Source of the DNA: Diplonema japonicum | Lineage: Eukaryota > Euglenozoa > Diplonemea > Diplonemida > Diplonemidae | Assembly (NCBI GenBank): GCA_964019335.1 | Contig: OZ025668.1 | Coordinates: 62,001 to 126,000 of the forward strand | DNA: 64,000 nt | Reading direction: 5' to 3' | Part shown: positions 53,301 through 62,999 of the stretch, piece after piece | How the letters are laid out: each line of letters starts with the position of its first letter | How positions within the stretch are numbered: position 1 is the first letter of the stretch | Notes under the pieces: model-generated | Databases searched by the model: none | Told to the model about the DNA's origin: nothing | The model's input: only the letters and a program-made list of their open reading frames with translations | Program-made: the position numbers and the translations under genes

Positions 53301-56300
53301 TCGTTACCTGGTGCGCCCCTCACAGGATCCATCCCGCCAAGGTCAGCGGGACCAAAGTCAGGGCCAGAAGCAGTACCCGGTGAGGGTGCGGCCTTAACAG
53401 GGTCCATGCCTCCAAGGTCGGCAGGCCCGAAACCGAGACTGTCGTCAGCAGTAGGATCACCTTTTTTGTTAGGGTCCATCCCATCCAAGTCAGCAGGCCC
53501 GAAGTCCATAACACCATTTCTCTTGTTGTTGGGATCCATCCCATCCAAGCCAGCAGGCCCGAAGTCCATTCCGTCATCCTTAGGCGAAGGGGGCAAGTCC
53601 TGTCGCGGGTATAACGATAATTTGCAGCATACCATATTGAAGTTCACCCCAGGTTCGGGTTCTGCAGGTACTGTTTCCGGCTCCGGTTCTGGCTCAGGTG
53701 CCTTCTTCTCGTTGGGATCCATCCCATTGATGTCCCCAGCACCCCACTCTCCGAGAAGTGCTTGGTCTGCTTGCGCTTGAGGTGGCTTCTGCTGCTTCTT
53801 CTTTTTGCGCAAGAAGTAGTATAGTGCCAGCATCAGCAAACAACAAAAGAGCACTGACAAAAGAATTATCAGCCACAAGAGACACGTGCCACCAATTTCA
53901 ATGGGGCAAGAACTGTCGTCTGATGCAGCCCCGTTACCTTCTGTTGGTGGGTTGGTCGTGTTGTCGACAGGAACGGGACCCTGCACCGGGGGCTCGACTG
54001 GGATCGAACAGTTGTCACCATCCCACCCTTGGGAGCAAACACAGGAGCCGTCGATCCACGAGCACTGGCCGTTGCTAGAGCAGTTCAGGGCAGGCTCGCA
54101 AAAAACATTGCACACACGAGGGGGGAAGTAGTTGGGAATACACTTCTCACACGATCCGTCAGTTTCTGTCACGAACGTCGGATCGCACTCGCACTGCAGT
54201 GTGTCGGTGTTGCACTCGCCGTTGTAAGTGCAGTTCAGCCCCCGCGAGCATGGTATGCTGCAGTTTGTGCCACCCCAGTCTGGGTCACACATACACGTTG
54301 CATTGTTATTGCAGTCCCCGTGCATCGAGCACGTTTTCTCCCTGCTGCAGTAGACGCATACGCTATTCACCATGTAGTTGTCTAACTTGCACACAGAGCA
54401 GTCCAGCCCTTGATACCCTTCATCACAGTCACAGCCACCGTACTGGTTGCAGGTGCCACGCCCGGAGCAGTTCGCATCCTTTTCGCAGTACACGTCACAC
54501 CTGTTTTCAGGGTACCAGTTGGTTACGCAGATGCTGCAGTTGGCACCTGTCCAGTGAACGGGGTCGTCGCACACGCACAACCCGTTGCTGTCGCAGGTAC
54601 CTCTGTCCTTGCATGTGAACGGTTTCGTGCAGAACGTGTCACAGACGGTGGAAGGGTACCAGTCCGTCTCGCACACGTCGCAGATATCTCCTTCCCAGTT
54701 CCCAGACCCGGCGACACCCGAAACCCTCTTGTCGCACAGACACACACCCAAGGCCCCTCCTGCATCGTTCTTGTTGCATTCACCGTGCCCACTGCAAGCA
54801 GCGCGTGTACAAGAAATATTGCAACCATCAACAGTCTGTAAGTGTCGTGTGTGGTGCGATCACTGCATACCCAAGGCCCTATCCAATCAGCATCACAGTT
54901 GCATGTGTTTGGGTACCCGTTTACATCGAACCCACACTCGCCGTTTCCAGAACAGTTCTGAGCCCTATCGCACACCTGATCAGTTGTTCAGATTCAAAAC
55001 TTATGCATACCTCGTCACATGAGCCTGGTGGGTAGTACGGCGGAGAGCAGTCGGTGCAGTCGGCACCCCCAAGAGGCGGAGTGCAGTCACACAAACCCGA
55101 AACAGGATTGCACGACCCGTGCCCGTTGCAACTGCTTTTGTCGCAGTAAATACTGCAGTTTGCAGTCAGATTGTAATAGTTTGTATTGCACACATCACAA
55201 GTAGCGCCTGCCCATTGCGGATCGCAGATGCACTCACCAGCATTTGCAGGGTCTTCATTGCAATCACCGTGTGCGTTGCACGTTATATTCCTTGTGCAGA
55301 AAACATCGCACTGACCTTCGGGGTAGAGGCATGGGCCGGTCACAGTTGCCGCAGCAGGGGGGTTCGAGAGAGGGCAATCAGCACACAATGTGCAGTTGGG
55401 GTTGATACTAACGTTCTTTCTCGAAGAGTCACACACCTCGCATTTTTCACCAGCAAACCCAAAGTTGCATTCACATGAAAAGCCATTGGGGCAGATGCAC
55501 TTGTGCTGCTCTTCGCACTGTGCAGGGATCGTGATGCTGATGGTGGTCTCGGCGGTTAAACCAAAAATGTCAACAGCAACCACCTTCATTTTGTAGATTG
55601 TTCTAACCAAGAACTCCGAGGTGATGCTCTCGGGCCTCTTGGCTACAATTTTGTTTCCACTGAATGTAAACCTGCCCCCAGCACCGCCATCGGGAAGCAG
55701 CCAGTCGACGATGCGCACACATGTGCCGTTGGCGACCACCTGCCCGAATTCGTCGTTTTTGTCGATGACGCTGTACCACGACTTGTCGTACTGATATTCC
55801 TCCCAGTTGATTGTGAAGCACCCTTCAGGCGGACAGACAAGCGACTCAGGTTCCAGTGCAAAGGTGATGTTCGCCATCTCGGACCAATCGCCCGATGAAT
55901 CCTTCACCCTGTACAGACAGGTCTCGGATGATACCTTGTCCACGTTAGCCTTCCTCGTAAGGTCGGCATCGGGTGTGTAGGTGAAAGCACCGTTGGCTTG
56001 TACAGCGATAGTGCTTCCATGTTCGCATGTGCCGACCCCACCAGCCGCGGGGGTCACCTTTGGGTCGTCTGTGAAGGTGGGTGCAATAACTGCTTCTAAA
56101 CTGAGCAGTTTTGGCGACCAGTCGTTTGCAAGCAGCCCCACATAGAAGTCAACAGTGAGCGGGGTAGTAAACTTCCCGGCAGTACGGGAGACACCAAACA
56201 AGTCATGCCCCGCCAAAGGGTTCGATGGCTGACCGGGCACAATGCGAAACCTTCTGATGTTCCCGTAGATCACACCGTGCTGGCTGAGGTTGTACCAGGC

Positions 56301-57140
56301 GATCCTTCCCTTCCTCCATGCCTTACCTGTTGAGGTTTTGCAGTTCTCTGTGGCTGTCGCATTCCTCACTGCGTGCTTCAAACATTCGTTAAGGGCTTCG
56401 GTTTGTGTCAGTGCAAGCCTGACCTCACCGTCGATGCTGACCTTGAAGTCGTCCTCTGTGAACTGAATGGCAAAAGAGTACCTGGAGTTCAGCTTCCATC
56501 CAGGACTGTCCCTGTCAGCGAGGGCGTAGCAACCCACGCTTTCTCGGACGCCGTTGTTGCAACTGTAATCACAGAAAGGAGTTTGACCTTGGCAACTGGC
56601 TGGCGGGTTGGAACCATCGGTTCTGAACCAGAAACAGGCGCCTTCCTCTCCTCTGCAGTGCTGGCCCGTCGGCGGAATAGTGCCGTTAAGCTTTGTGAAT
56701 GTCCAGTATGGGTGGTAAAGCCAATCACTCGGACCTTTCTCACCCCCCCAACTGAATAACATGCCATCGTAGAAAAATCTGTTCCAGGGCAGGGGACCTT
56801 TCATCCCCATCCCAAACCCAATAAAGTCGTTATCGTTAGCGATCGCAGTGCCGTCGCTGTTCTTCTGCTCCTCCACCTGAATAGTCCCCTTGATGACCAC
56901 GTCAATGATGTCGTCCTCGTCAGACACGTAGAAGCCAGGGCTTGGTGAGTTAATATACTGCTTCAGCGTCCGCCCACCGTTAAGAACCTCCCACTTGGGG
57001 ATGGTGCCTGCCTGGAACCACGACGACATGTCCATCCACGACTCAGAAGCGGAAGAGGGGCAGATGGAGCTATAGTGGATAGGTGGTGTCGTGGCCTGAG
57101 CCACGGTGAGCCCTACGAACAACCCCAGGAAACGCTTCAT
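50315..57140 (-). CDS. Giant EGF-repeat membrane protein with a helical GPADLxGMDP-repeat cytoplasmic tail
   Basis: 2217 aa in six exons; introns at 54976-55010, 54836-54870, 53600-53632, 53195-53227 and 52856-52891 (33-36 nt, all GTATG...CAG, all phase 0). Signal peptide MKRFLGLFVGLTVAQA. Residues about 25-330 include DDIIDVVIKGTIQVEE and NDNDFIGFGMGMK, recalling the lectin-like C-terminal domain of thrombospondins. A cadherin/VCBS-like piece (GAFTYTPDADL) follows. About 10-12 EGF-like modules (CNISCT..CSGHGEC type) run from about 535 to 1010; one spans three exons. The TM is at about 1062-1086, then RKKKKQQ. The 1130-aa tail begins with short DFGPADLDGMDPN repeats, then about eight helical units of 85-110 aa each headed by WGPADLSGMDP-like sequence. 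It ends with two NDLLGGKPP-type motifs. Tail function unknown. Start is 11 nt after CACACAG. Confidence 0.82.
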
Positions 57141-57222
57141 GGGATCGTTATTCCTGTGTGTGCTGAATACAATGACGCAGGGGGTGGGGGCACTGTTGAT
57201 AATAATCTAATAATATATATGT
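57141..57222 (-). promoter_or_regulatory. 82-nt intergenic gap with putative trans-splice acceptor
   Basis: Lies between the PH-domain gene stop and the EGF-repeat gene start. It ends TATTCAGCACACACAG plus 11 nt before the ATG. Confidence 0.5.
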
Positions 57223-59925
57223 CTATGGTTCTAATTCATCAAAAGGCTGCTCGTGAGACCATGTGGTTGGGAGCCGGCCAAGGCGGATCGAGTCAGCAAT
57301 GCGCATCTGACTGTTGAGGAAGCTGCACCAGCTTCTGCGGGAACCCAGCGAAGAGGTACACAATGTGAAGATGCTCACCTTCGCATCGGTGTGTCTCTCA
57401 AGCCCGAAATAGAAGTAAACGCCGTCGTTACCAAGATCTTCCGCAAGGCGTGCAGTCTCTGAGTACCTCACCCTCCCCAGAGGCTTCTCGCGTCCCCTAC
57501 CGTGCTTCGACTCGTGTACTGGGTAGAACCTGAGCTCTCTATTGTCTGCTTCTACCCACACGTCCTTCCATGTGAGCTCTTTCTCCCCATCCTTGCCTCT
57601 CCGTAATGTCCTCAAACATCCCTCTTTTGAGTTCTCTTCACGAGTTTCAGGCTTTGTCCTCTCCTCCAGCTCCTTCTGTTCCACCAACGCATCGATGTTC
57701 TTCACATTAGTCAACAACGCTTCGCCCGTCTCGCGATGCCTGGTGAACTGCTTGTTGATATCTTCTAAAATCCCAAGTGCACCAGAAGAGTCCTGCACCT
57801 CGGTCCTGTCCACATTGTGATAATGCTGCGGTGGTGGGGGGTACTCCGCAGCATCCTCTGTTTTGTCCATCTGTGCCGGCACTGTCTCTGTGACCTGCTT
57901 AGCGAGGCTTGTTGTGTAATCTTCCAACTTGTGCTGTGTCTCGTCAGCATACTCCTTTGCCTCGTCTTTCAGAGCCATCAGTCGTCGTGTAGCGTCGTCA
58001 GAGTACGTTACGTGTTCCCATTTCCTGCGTGCATTGTATGATGACTTCGGCAGGGCCAGCGGGCGGACAGTCGGGTTGTGTGAAGGCATAGCGGCATCCA
58101 CCACCCCTACTGGCGACCTTGTCGGGCTACAGCTTATGCCCTCTCTGCTCACTACAGGCAGTGACGGAACAGGGGGCGGGGTGTCTTGCACGAAGTTGGC
58201 GATGGGCCCCTGCACAGACGAATCGGACGTGGCCGCGGACATGACTGATGCTTCTGGGTGGGGAACAGGTGTTCCCTGCAGCCTGGCTATGACTTCCTCC
58301 ATTTTTAGCTGCGGAGGGCTCGACTTCTTCGGCTCCTGCAAAACGACAGACTTTCCCGCCGGGGTCTTCTTCGGGCTCCGAGCGCGCCTCATCGGAGATG
58401 GCGACTGCGAGGGCCGCGGTGGCAACGGCATCGCAGGCGGCTGGTGGTGAGGGTCGTAGTGAATTGGCTCCTTGCGGGCTGCCTTAGACCTCTGCAGCAT
58501 ATCAAGGACATTGTCCACATAAGGACCTTCAATAGTCGGTGACTCGGGGCGGGGCTGGGACTGGGGCTGTTGAGCTTGTCGTAGTTGCGGCTGGGGCTGA
58601 GGAGTCGCAGGCTGCGAGGGAACACGAACCTTGCGTGCTTGCGGAGTTGTTTGCAGCCTTACAACAGGTGGTGCAGAGGTTGAAAAGGCAGGCACAGACT
58701 GCGCACGAGGATATTCCACACCTCCCGGGCTGTTGCCCAGTTGCTCTCTTATGTGCCTCAGCTTTTCCTCAATATCTGTGCTCGCATTGAATTGCGACTT
58801 CGGAATTTGTGGGCTGTGGTCAAGCTGCGGGATTACTGGTGGGGCGTGAAGCGAAGTGGAAATCTGTTTCTGGATATCCTTCCGCGTAACCTGTGTGTCG
58901 TATGGGGAGGCCTGGTACGAGGGCTGCTGGGGGGACCGCTGTGGAGTATTCTGCACCTGTGGAGACTGCTGAAACTGTTGCTGAAGTTGGACTGACTGCA
59001 ATGGATGCAATTGTTGAAGTGACGGTGATGGCTGAACATTCTGCACCATGACGGGCTGCTGTTCAGGCTGCTGCGCTACTGCTGACTGATGCTGCTGACT
59101 ATGTTGCTGCACTTGCTGATTCGGTGCCTGAGGATTTTGATGTTGCGGTTGTACAGACTGTTGTTGAGAAACATGCTGTTGTGGTGGTGTAGAAGGGATG
59201 GAAGGGATGGAAGGGGGCGGAAGGCTATCGCTGGCTCGCCTAGCGGGCGACACAGCGTAACCAGGAGATGCGACAATCCGAGGCCTCTCAGATCTCGGGG
59301 ACAACGATCTATAGTTCGGAGACTTTGGGCGCTGCTCTTGCTGCCTGTGATATGTCCGCTGAGGGGATGGAGACATGGGCTTATTCTTCCTTCTCTTCAG
59401 CTGCCCGTCTATTCCTCGCAGCTCGGCTTCTAGGCGGCGTTCTGCCCGCTCGATCTCTTGATTGTGCTTGTCATAGTAGTCGATGACCTTGTTCTGCAGG
59501 TCTTGCTGAGGTGTTCGGGGCTCAGACTGACGTGCGAAGTAGGGGTCCCATCCCTTTTCTCGGGATTGCTGTGGAGAGCCACCGGGCGACTTACCTGACC
59601 GAGATCTAGGGATCGAGCTGCGGTGGGATGCGGTGGGGGACCTCGGCACCGACACAGGTGCCCATGAGGGTGACGAAGGTGAGGGAGGTACTCGATCCCT
59701 CGCGGGTGACACTGGCCGCTTCTCGCCTGTTTGGCCACTGGTGGCTACAAACGACGTCTGCTGCTCCTCGTCTTTCTTTTTCAGTAGGCGGTGGTACATC
59801 ACCTCCATCACAGCCTCGACTTCGGGGGCAAACAACGGCGTGTCAGCCATCTGCTGCTGCACCTGCTCCAGTTCGCTGTGCACCTTCCCTGCACTGCCCG
59901 CCAACGCTAACACTTCATTTTCCAT
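57223..59925 (-). CDS. Gln/Pro-rich scaffold protein with C-terminal PH-like domain
   Basis: 900 aa. A short N-terminal helical region (MENEVLALAGSAGKVHSELE) precedes a long disordered middle (about 55-640) with Ser-Pro phosphosite-like clusters (RPVSPARDRVPPSPSSPSW) and a Gln-rich stretch near 255-390, plus helical patches (FNASTDIEEKLRHIREQL). A helical region near 650-760 follows. The C-terminus from about 768 (EGCLRTLRRGKDGEKELTWK) continues KDVWVEADNRELRFYPV...YFYFGLE...RRSWCSFLNSQM. It fits a pleckstrin-homology fold: beta sandwich capped by a helix containing the conserved Trp, so phosphoinositide or protein binding is likely. The ATG is 6 nt after TATCTGTAG. The upstream gene ends 100 nt away and the downstream gene starts 82 nt away, so this is the middle of a tight polycistronic block. 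Confidence 0.7.
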   Translation of the reverse strand: MENEVLALAGSAGKVHSELEQVQQQMADTPLFAPEVEAVMEVMYHRLLKKKDEEQQTSFVATSGQTGEKRPVSPARDRVPPSPSSPSWAPVSVPRSPTASHRSSIPRSRSGKSPGGSPQQSREKGWDPYFARQSEPRTPQQDLQNKVIDYYDKHNQEIERAERRLEAELRGIDGQLKRRKNKPMSPSPQRTYHRQQEQRPKSPNYRSLSPRSERPRIVASPGYAVSPARRASDSLPPPSIPSIPSTPPQQHVSQQQSVQPQHQNPQAPNQQVQQHSQQHQSAVAQQPEQQPVMVQNVQPSPSLQQLHPLQSVQLQQQFQQSPQVQNTPQRSPQQPSYQASPYDTQVTRKDIQKQISTSLHAPPVIPQLDHSPQIPKSQFNASTDIEEKLRHIREQLGNSPGGVEYPRAQSVPAFSTSAPPVVRLQTTPQARKVRVPSQPATPQPQPQLRQAQQPQSQPRPESPTIEGPYVDNVLDMLQRSKAARKEPIHYDPHHQPPAMPLPPRPSQSPSPMRRARSPKKTPAGKSVVLQEPKKSSPPQLKMEEVIARLQGTPVPHPEASVMSAATSDSSVQGPIANFVQDTPPPVPSLPVVSREGISCSPTRSPVGVVDAAMPSHNPTVRPLALPKSSYNARRKWEHVTYSDDATRRLMALKDEAKEYADETQHKLEDYTTSLAKQVTETVPAQMDKTEDAAEYPPPPQHYHNVDRTEVQDSSGALGILEDINKQFTRHRETGEALLTNVKNIDALVEQKELEERTKPETREENSKEGCLRTLRRGKDGEKELTWKDVWVEADNRELRFYPVHESKHGRGREKPLGRVRYSETARLAEDLGNDGVYFYFGLERHTDAKVSIFTLCTSSLGSRRSWCSFLNSQMRIADSIRLGRLPTTWSHEQPFDELEP

Positions 59926-60025
59926 TTGTATCTACAGATACTGCGGTGAGTGCTTCGCCTTGTGAACCATGCAACAATTAAATAATAAATACTACAAAAG
60001 CAGATATCTACAAAATCTATCCACT
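59926..60025 (-). promoter_or_regulatory. 100-nt intergenic gap with putative trans-splice acceptor
   Basis: Between the ubiquitin-like-domain gene stop and the PH-domain gene ATG. CACCGCAG and TATCTGTAG are adjacent candidate acceptors just before the start. Confidence 0.45.
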
Positions 60026-61186
60026 CTAAGTGGCTTCTAACACCTGGTTGTATACAATAGCCTTTTCTCGCTGGTACGTAAGCTCTCGATATACCTGTGT
60101 GGGATAAACTAAAGGAGCTCCTTTCCATACCTGTTCGGAAGCGTGTTCGAGCACAGCACGTTTGGCAGCAAGCTCGGATTCGGCTTTCTGCAGCGCGAGG
60201 TGGTGGAGGGCGCGTTGGGAGTTGAATTTTATGCTCTCGGCGTGCCAGTTGAGGTCGACGGTGTCCTTCCGGACCTGCAGCTCGTGATGAGAACGAACGG
60301 AACGTGCTTCCGAACGGGGCGGTGTGTAGGCGGCTATGGGGTGGTCGTAAAGGCGACGCTGTGTCATGAAGCTATCATGTGGGGGGCGCTGCGTCATGGG
60401 GGTATCACTAAGTGGGCGCGTCATGGGGGTGTCGTAAAGCGGACGCTGCGTCATGGGAGTTTGAGAAGCAAAAGGCGGGATGAGATGCACATCCCTTGGG
60501 AAGGTCTCAATGCCCATCATAGGCGCAATGGGTGCCACAGTAGTGATCTCGGGTTCATCATCCAAAACAGTGATGGCTTGTATCTCGGGCTCGTCGTTGG
60601 GAGGCATCGTCTCCGTCTCGATGCCATCTGACACATTGAGGCGGCGGTTGTAGTTGAGACCCGGCGGCACACCACCTGATGACATCACTGACTCATAAAC
60701 AGAAGGCGTGAATTCTGCGTACCCATCCTCGTCGTAGATGCTCCCCCCTGCAGTGCCCCCCCTTATGGGCATTGTACCAGGTAGTGCTGGCAGAGGAGCG
60801 GGTGTTGGTGCATTCACATTTACCGGTGCACTTATATGCGTCATCTCTTTCTCTTTCTCCACCTGCCGCTGAACCTCTAAAGCTATCTCCCTGTCTTTGT
60901 CTATCTTGTTGATGTCCACGTCGTAGTACGCCTGCGGCGGGGGGGCTAGTACCTTCGCCTTCAACACCAACATGACACCGTCTGTGATCCCTACCTCCCT
61001 GCAGTTCTGATACCCCATTAGCTCCTTCCCATCGAATACCAACCTCTGTTTCTCGACCTCTATCCGTGTGAGGTCGGACAGGTGCTCTTTTAGTTGTGCT
61101 ATCGACAGCTTCCGCAGGCTTCCCTCAAACACCAAGCTGTACACCATGTCGTCCTCCTCGCATCGTGTCTTGATGGTGTTTGGCAT
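60026..61186 (-). CDS. Ubiquitin-like-domain protein
   Basis: 374 aa in two exons (36-nt in-frame intron 60095-60130, GTATGG...ACACAG). Residues about 12-70 form a ubiquitin-like fold: an initial beta-hairpin (YSLVFEGSLRKLSI), helix (AQLKEHLSDLTRIEVEKQRL) and the VFDGKELMGYQNCREVGITD strand-loop typical of ubiquitin (IFAGKQLEDG...). No Gly-Gly terminus is present, so it is a fixed domain rather than a conjugated modifier. A charged helix follows, then a disordered centre with a small repeat built on TPMTQRPLYD, occurring four times near residues 245-290. The C-terminus is a coiled coil (QKAESELAAKRAVLEHASEQ). ATG 61186 is chosen because CCCTACAG ends 6 nt upstream; an in-frame ATG 11 codons earlier precedes that acceptor. 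Specific partner unknown. Confidence 0.72.
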   Translation of the reverse strand: MPNTIKTRCEEDDMVYSLVFEGSLRKLSIAQLKEHLSDLTRIEVEKQRLVFDGKELMGYQNCREVGITDGVMLVLKAKVLAPPPQAYYDVDINKIDKDREIALEVQRQVEKEKEMTHISAPVNVNAPTPAPLPALPGTMPIRGGTAGGSIYDEDGYAEFTPSVYESVMSSGGVPPGLNYNRRLNVSDGIETETMPPNDEPEIQAITVLDDEPEITTVAPIAPMMGIETFPRDVHLIPPFASQTPMTQRPLYDTPMTRPLSDTPMTQRPPHDSFMTQRRLYDHPIAAYTPPRSEARSVRSHHELQVRKDTVDLNWHAESIKFNSQRALHHLALQKAESELAAKRAVLEHASEQVWKGAPLVYPTQVYRELTYQREKAIVYNQVLEAT

Positions 61187-61256
61187 GGTGCCCTGTAGGG
61201 ATTGTTGATGAAACGTCATATCTCTAATAATAAATCAAATCAATACAGGATACAAT
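61187..61256 (-). promoter_or_regulatory. 70-nt intergenic gap with putative trans-splice acceptor
   Basis: Between the coiled-coil gene stop and the ubiquitin-like-domain gene start; CATCAACAATCCCTACAG precedes the ATG by 6 nt. Confidence 0.5.
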
Positions 61257-62457
61257 CTAACCTTCGGGGCTTTGGATAACAGGTTTGCGTTTCGGGGTGC
61301 ATAATTTGTCAGGCCTGTCAGTAGCAGGCCTGTCGGAAGGGACGGGTGTCAGGCGGGGTTCGCGCTGACATGTACGAGCATCTGGGACTGAATCAGAAAA
61401 CAATTCACGGTACCGAGGCGGGAGGGTTTTGATGATGGAGGTCACCTTGTGGAAGTCCGTTTCTACGGTCTCAAGGTCGGCAACAGTGCGGTGGGCCTCC
61501 GCTAGCTGCACGCTCTTGTGTTCCACCGCATCACGCAGCACGTTGACCTCCACATCCTTCATCCTCGCAGGGATCCCTGCTTTGATGTCGTGGTCGATGG
61601 CAGCCCGCACACGTGCCCGCTCCACACTGGCGAGCTCCTTCCCTGCCTGTGCATCGTTGTCGTCGCCACCCTAGTGATGATAGGCCAATGGATAACATTG
61701 CATACCCTGTGTGCTCTGAGCTGGCCCTTCGCAACGTGCAGCTGCCTAGCAAGGTCCATGCACCGCTCAGTTTGTTGCTTCAGGCGCACCTCCATGTCTT
61801 CGTTCTGAGAAAGGGAAAAGAAATTCGTTACCACAAACTCACGGTAGGTAGGTATACCTGTGCCTCAAGCTGTGTGAGCTTGATTTCAGCGTTCTCCGCA
61901 CGGGCGGCGAACACGGGGATGTCTCTTTCGTATTTAACAACTTTCATGCGGAGGCTGTCGAGCTGGTCGGTAGTGCCGTGCAGCTGGGTGGCGTAGGCTA
62001 CTTTAGCTTCCTTGTTGGTGAGCTTCTCGATGTCGAGGGCTTTGATGGTCTTGCGCACGGAACGGGATTCCGCTTTGAAGTGGTCGATGAGCTTCGCGAG
62101 TTCGTCTTCACGCTTGTGAAGCTCCTGTGCCAGCTTGGCCTTCTCGGACTCTAGACGTGTTGAAGTGTTTCGTGAAACGGCCAGCTGAGCAGCATGATCT
62201 TGTTGCTTGCTGATAGCTTCTCGCAACGCGGTGTCTCGTTCGTCCAGCCGAACTTGCATCCTAACGACCTCATCACGAAGGTCTAGTACTTCTCTGTCCT
62301 TGCCTTGGATCTCGCCAGCGTAGCGATCTACCTCCCCCTCCAACCATTCTGTCTCCTCGATCTCTCTTTTCAGGTAGCTCTTCAGCACTGTATTATCCCT
62401 CACAGTAACATTGAGCTCACCTTTCAGGGAGTCAATAGCATCCCGCCGACGGATCAT
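61257..62457 (-). CDS. Coiled-coil protein of unknown function, three exons
   Basis: 370 aa from exons 62457-61858, 61804-61706 and 61670-61257. The introns are 53 nt (GTATAC...TCTCAG) and 35 nt (GTATGC...CACTAG), both phase 0. Splicing joins LEAQ to NEDMEVRLKQQTERC and LRAHR to GGDDNDAQAGKELASVERAR. Residues about 5-325 are charged heptad-rich coiled coil, followed by a short Pro/Arg-rich tail (RPATDRPDKLCTPKRKP). No enzyme motif is seen. Composition suggests a cytoskeletal, flagellar or basal-body component, but this is inference. The ATG lies 9 nt after CCCTTGCAG. It is the first gene of the closely packed block that continues through the ubiquitin-like-domain, PH-domain and EGF-repeat genes. 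Confidence 0.72.
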
Positions 62458-62716
62458 GTCCTATCTGCAAGGGCGGTGAAAACAACAGAAGAAAAAAAAG
62501 GGAGAGAAAAAAAAAAAAAAGAGAAAATGCTACAAACGTATGGGTAAATGCAAAAAAAAAAAAAAAAAAAAAAAAGCATGGGGAAGAAGGGAAAAGAGTG
62601 TACTATACATTTCTTTTTTTTTTTTTTTTGTGTATTTTTCTGCCCTCCATTCTTTTTCAACCACCAAAAGAAACTGGCATCGTGTCTAGCTTTGTCTTGA
62701 TTCCTGTTTTTTTTTT
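62458..62716. other. A/T homopolymer spacer
   Basis: Contains A-rich and T-rich runs of about 15-23 nt. No gene is visible. Confidence 0.6.
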
Positions 62717-62899
62717 CTACCCTTTTTTTTCTTTCCTACCTTCATCCCAGCTGATATGGTGGAAGGTTTTGGGGTATCCCGGATAATGGTTTTGCGTACC
62801 GAAGATGGTTGGGAGGGAGGTGACCACCTCATGGGCGGTTGGGAAGCCATCTACCTTCGCATACCTCCCAGTAACATGGAGAGGTGTTTTGATTCCCAT
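62717..62899 (-). CDS. Small 60-aa protein, unknown
   Basis: MGIKTPLHVTGRYAKVDGFP continues to NHYPGYPKTFHHISWDEGRK. It is a normal-complexity island with typical codon use inside homopolymeric spacer, beginning 2 nt after an AG. The Tyr/His/Pro-rich core is not recognised. A GTATGC inside could act as a donor, so it might instead be one or two exons of a spliced gene. Short length keeps confidence low. Confidence 0.4.
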   Translation of the reverse strand: MGIKTPLHVTGRYAKVDGFPTAHEVVTSLPTIFGTQNHYPGYPKTFHHISWDEGRKEKKG

Positions 62900-62999
62900 T
62901 CCTTTTTTTCTTTTTTTTTTTTTTAATACCTTTTTTTTCCCCTTTTTCTTTTAGAAGCACAATAAAACAAAACAAATAACAAAAAAAACAATAATAAAT

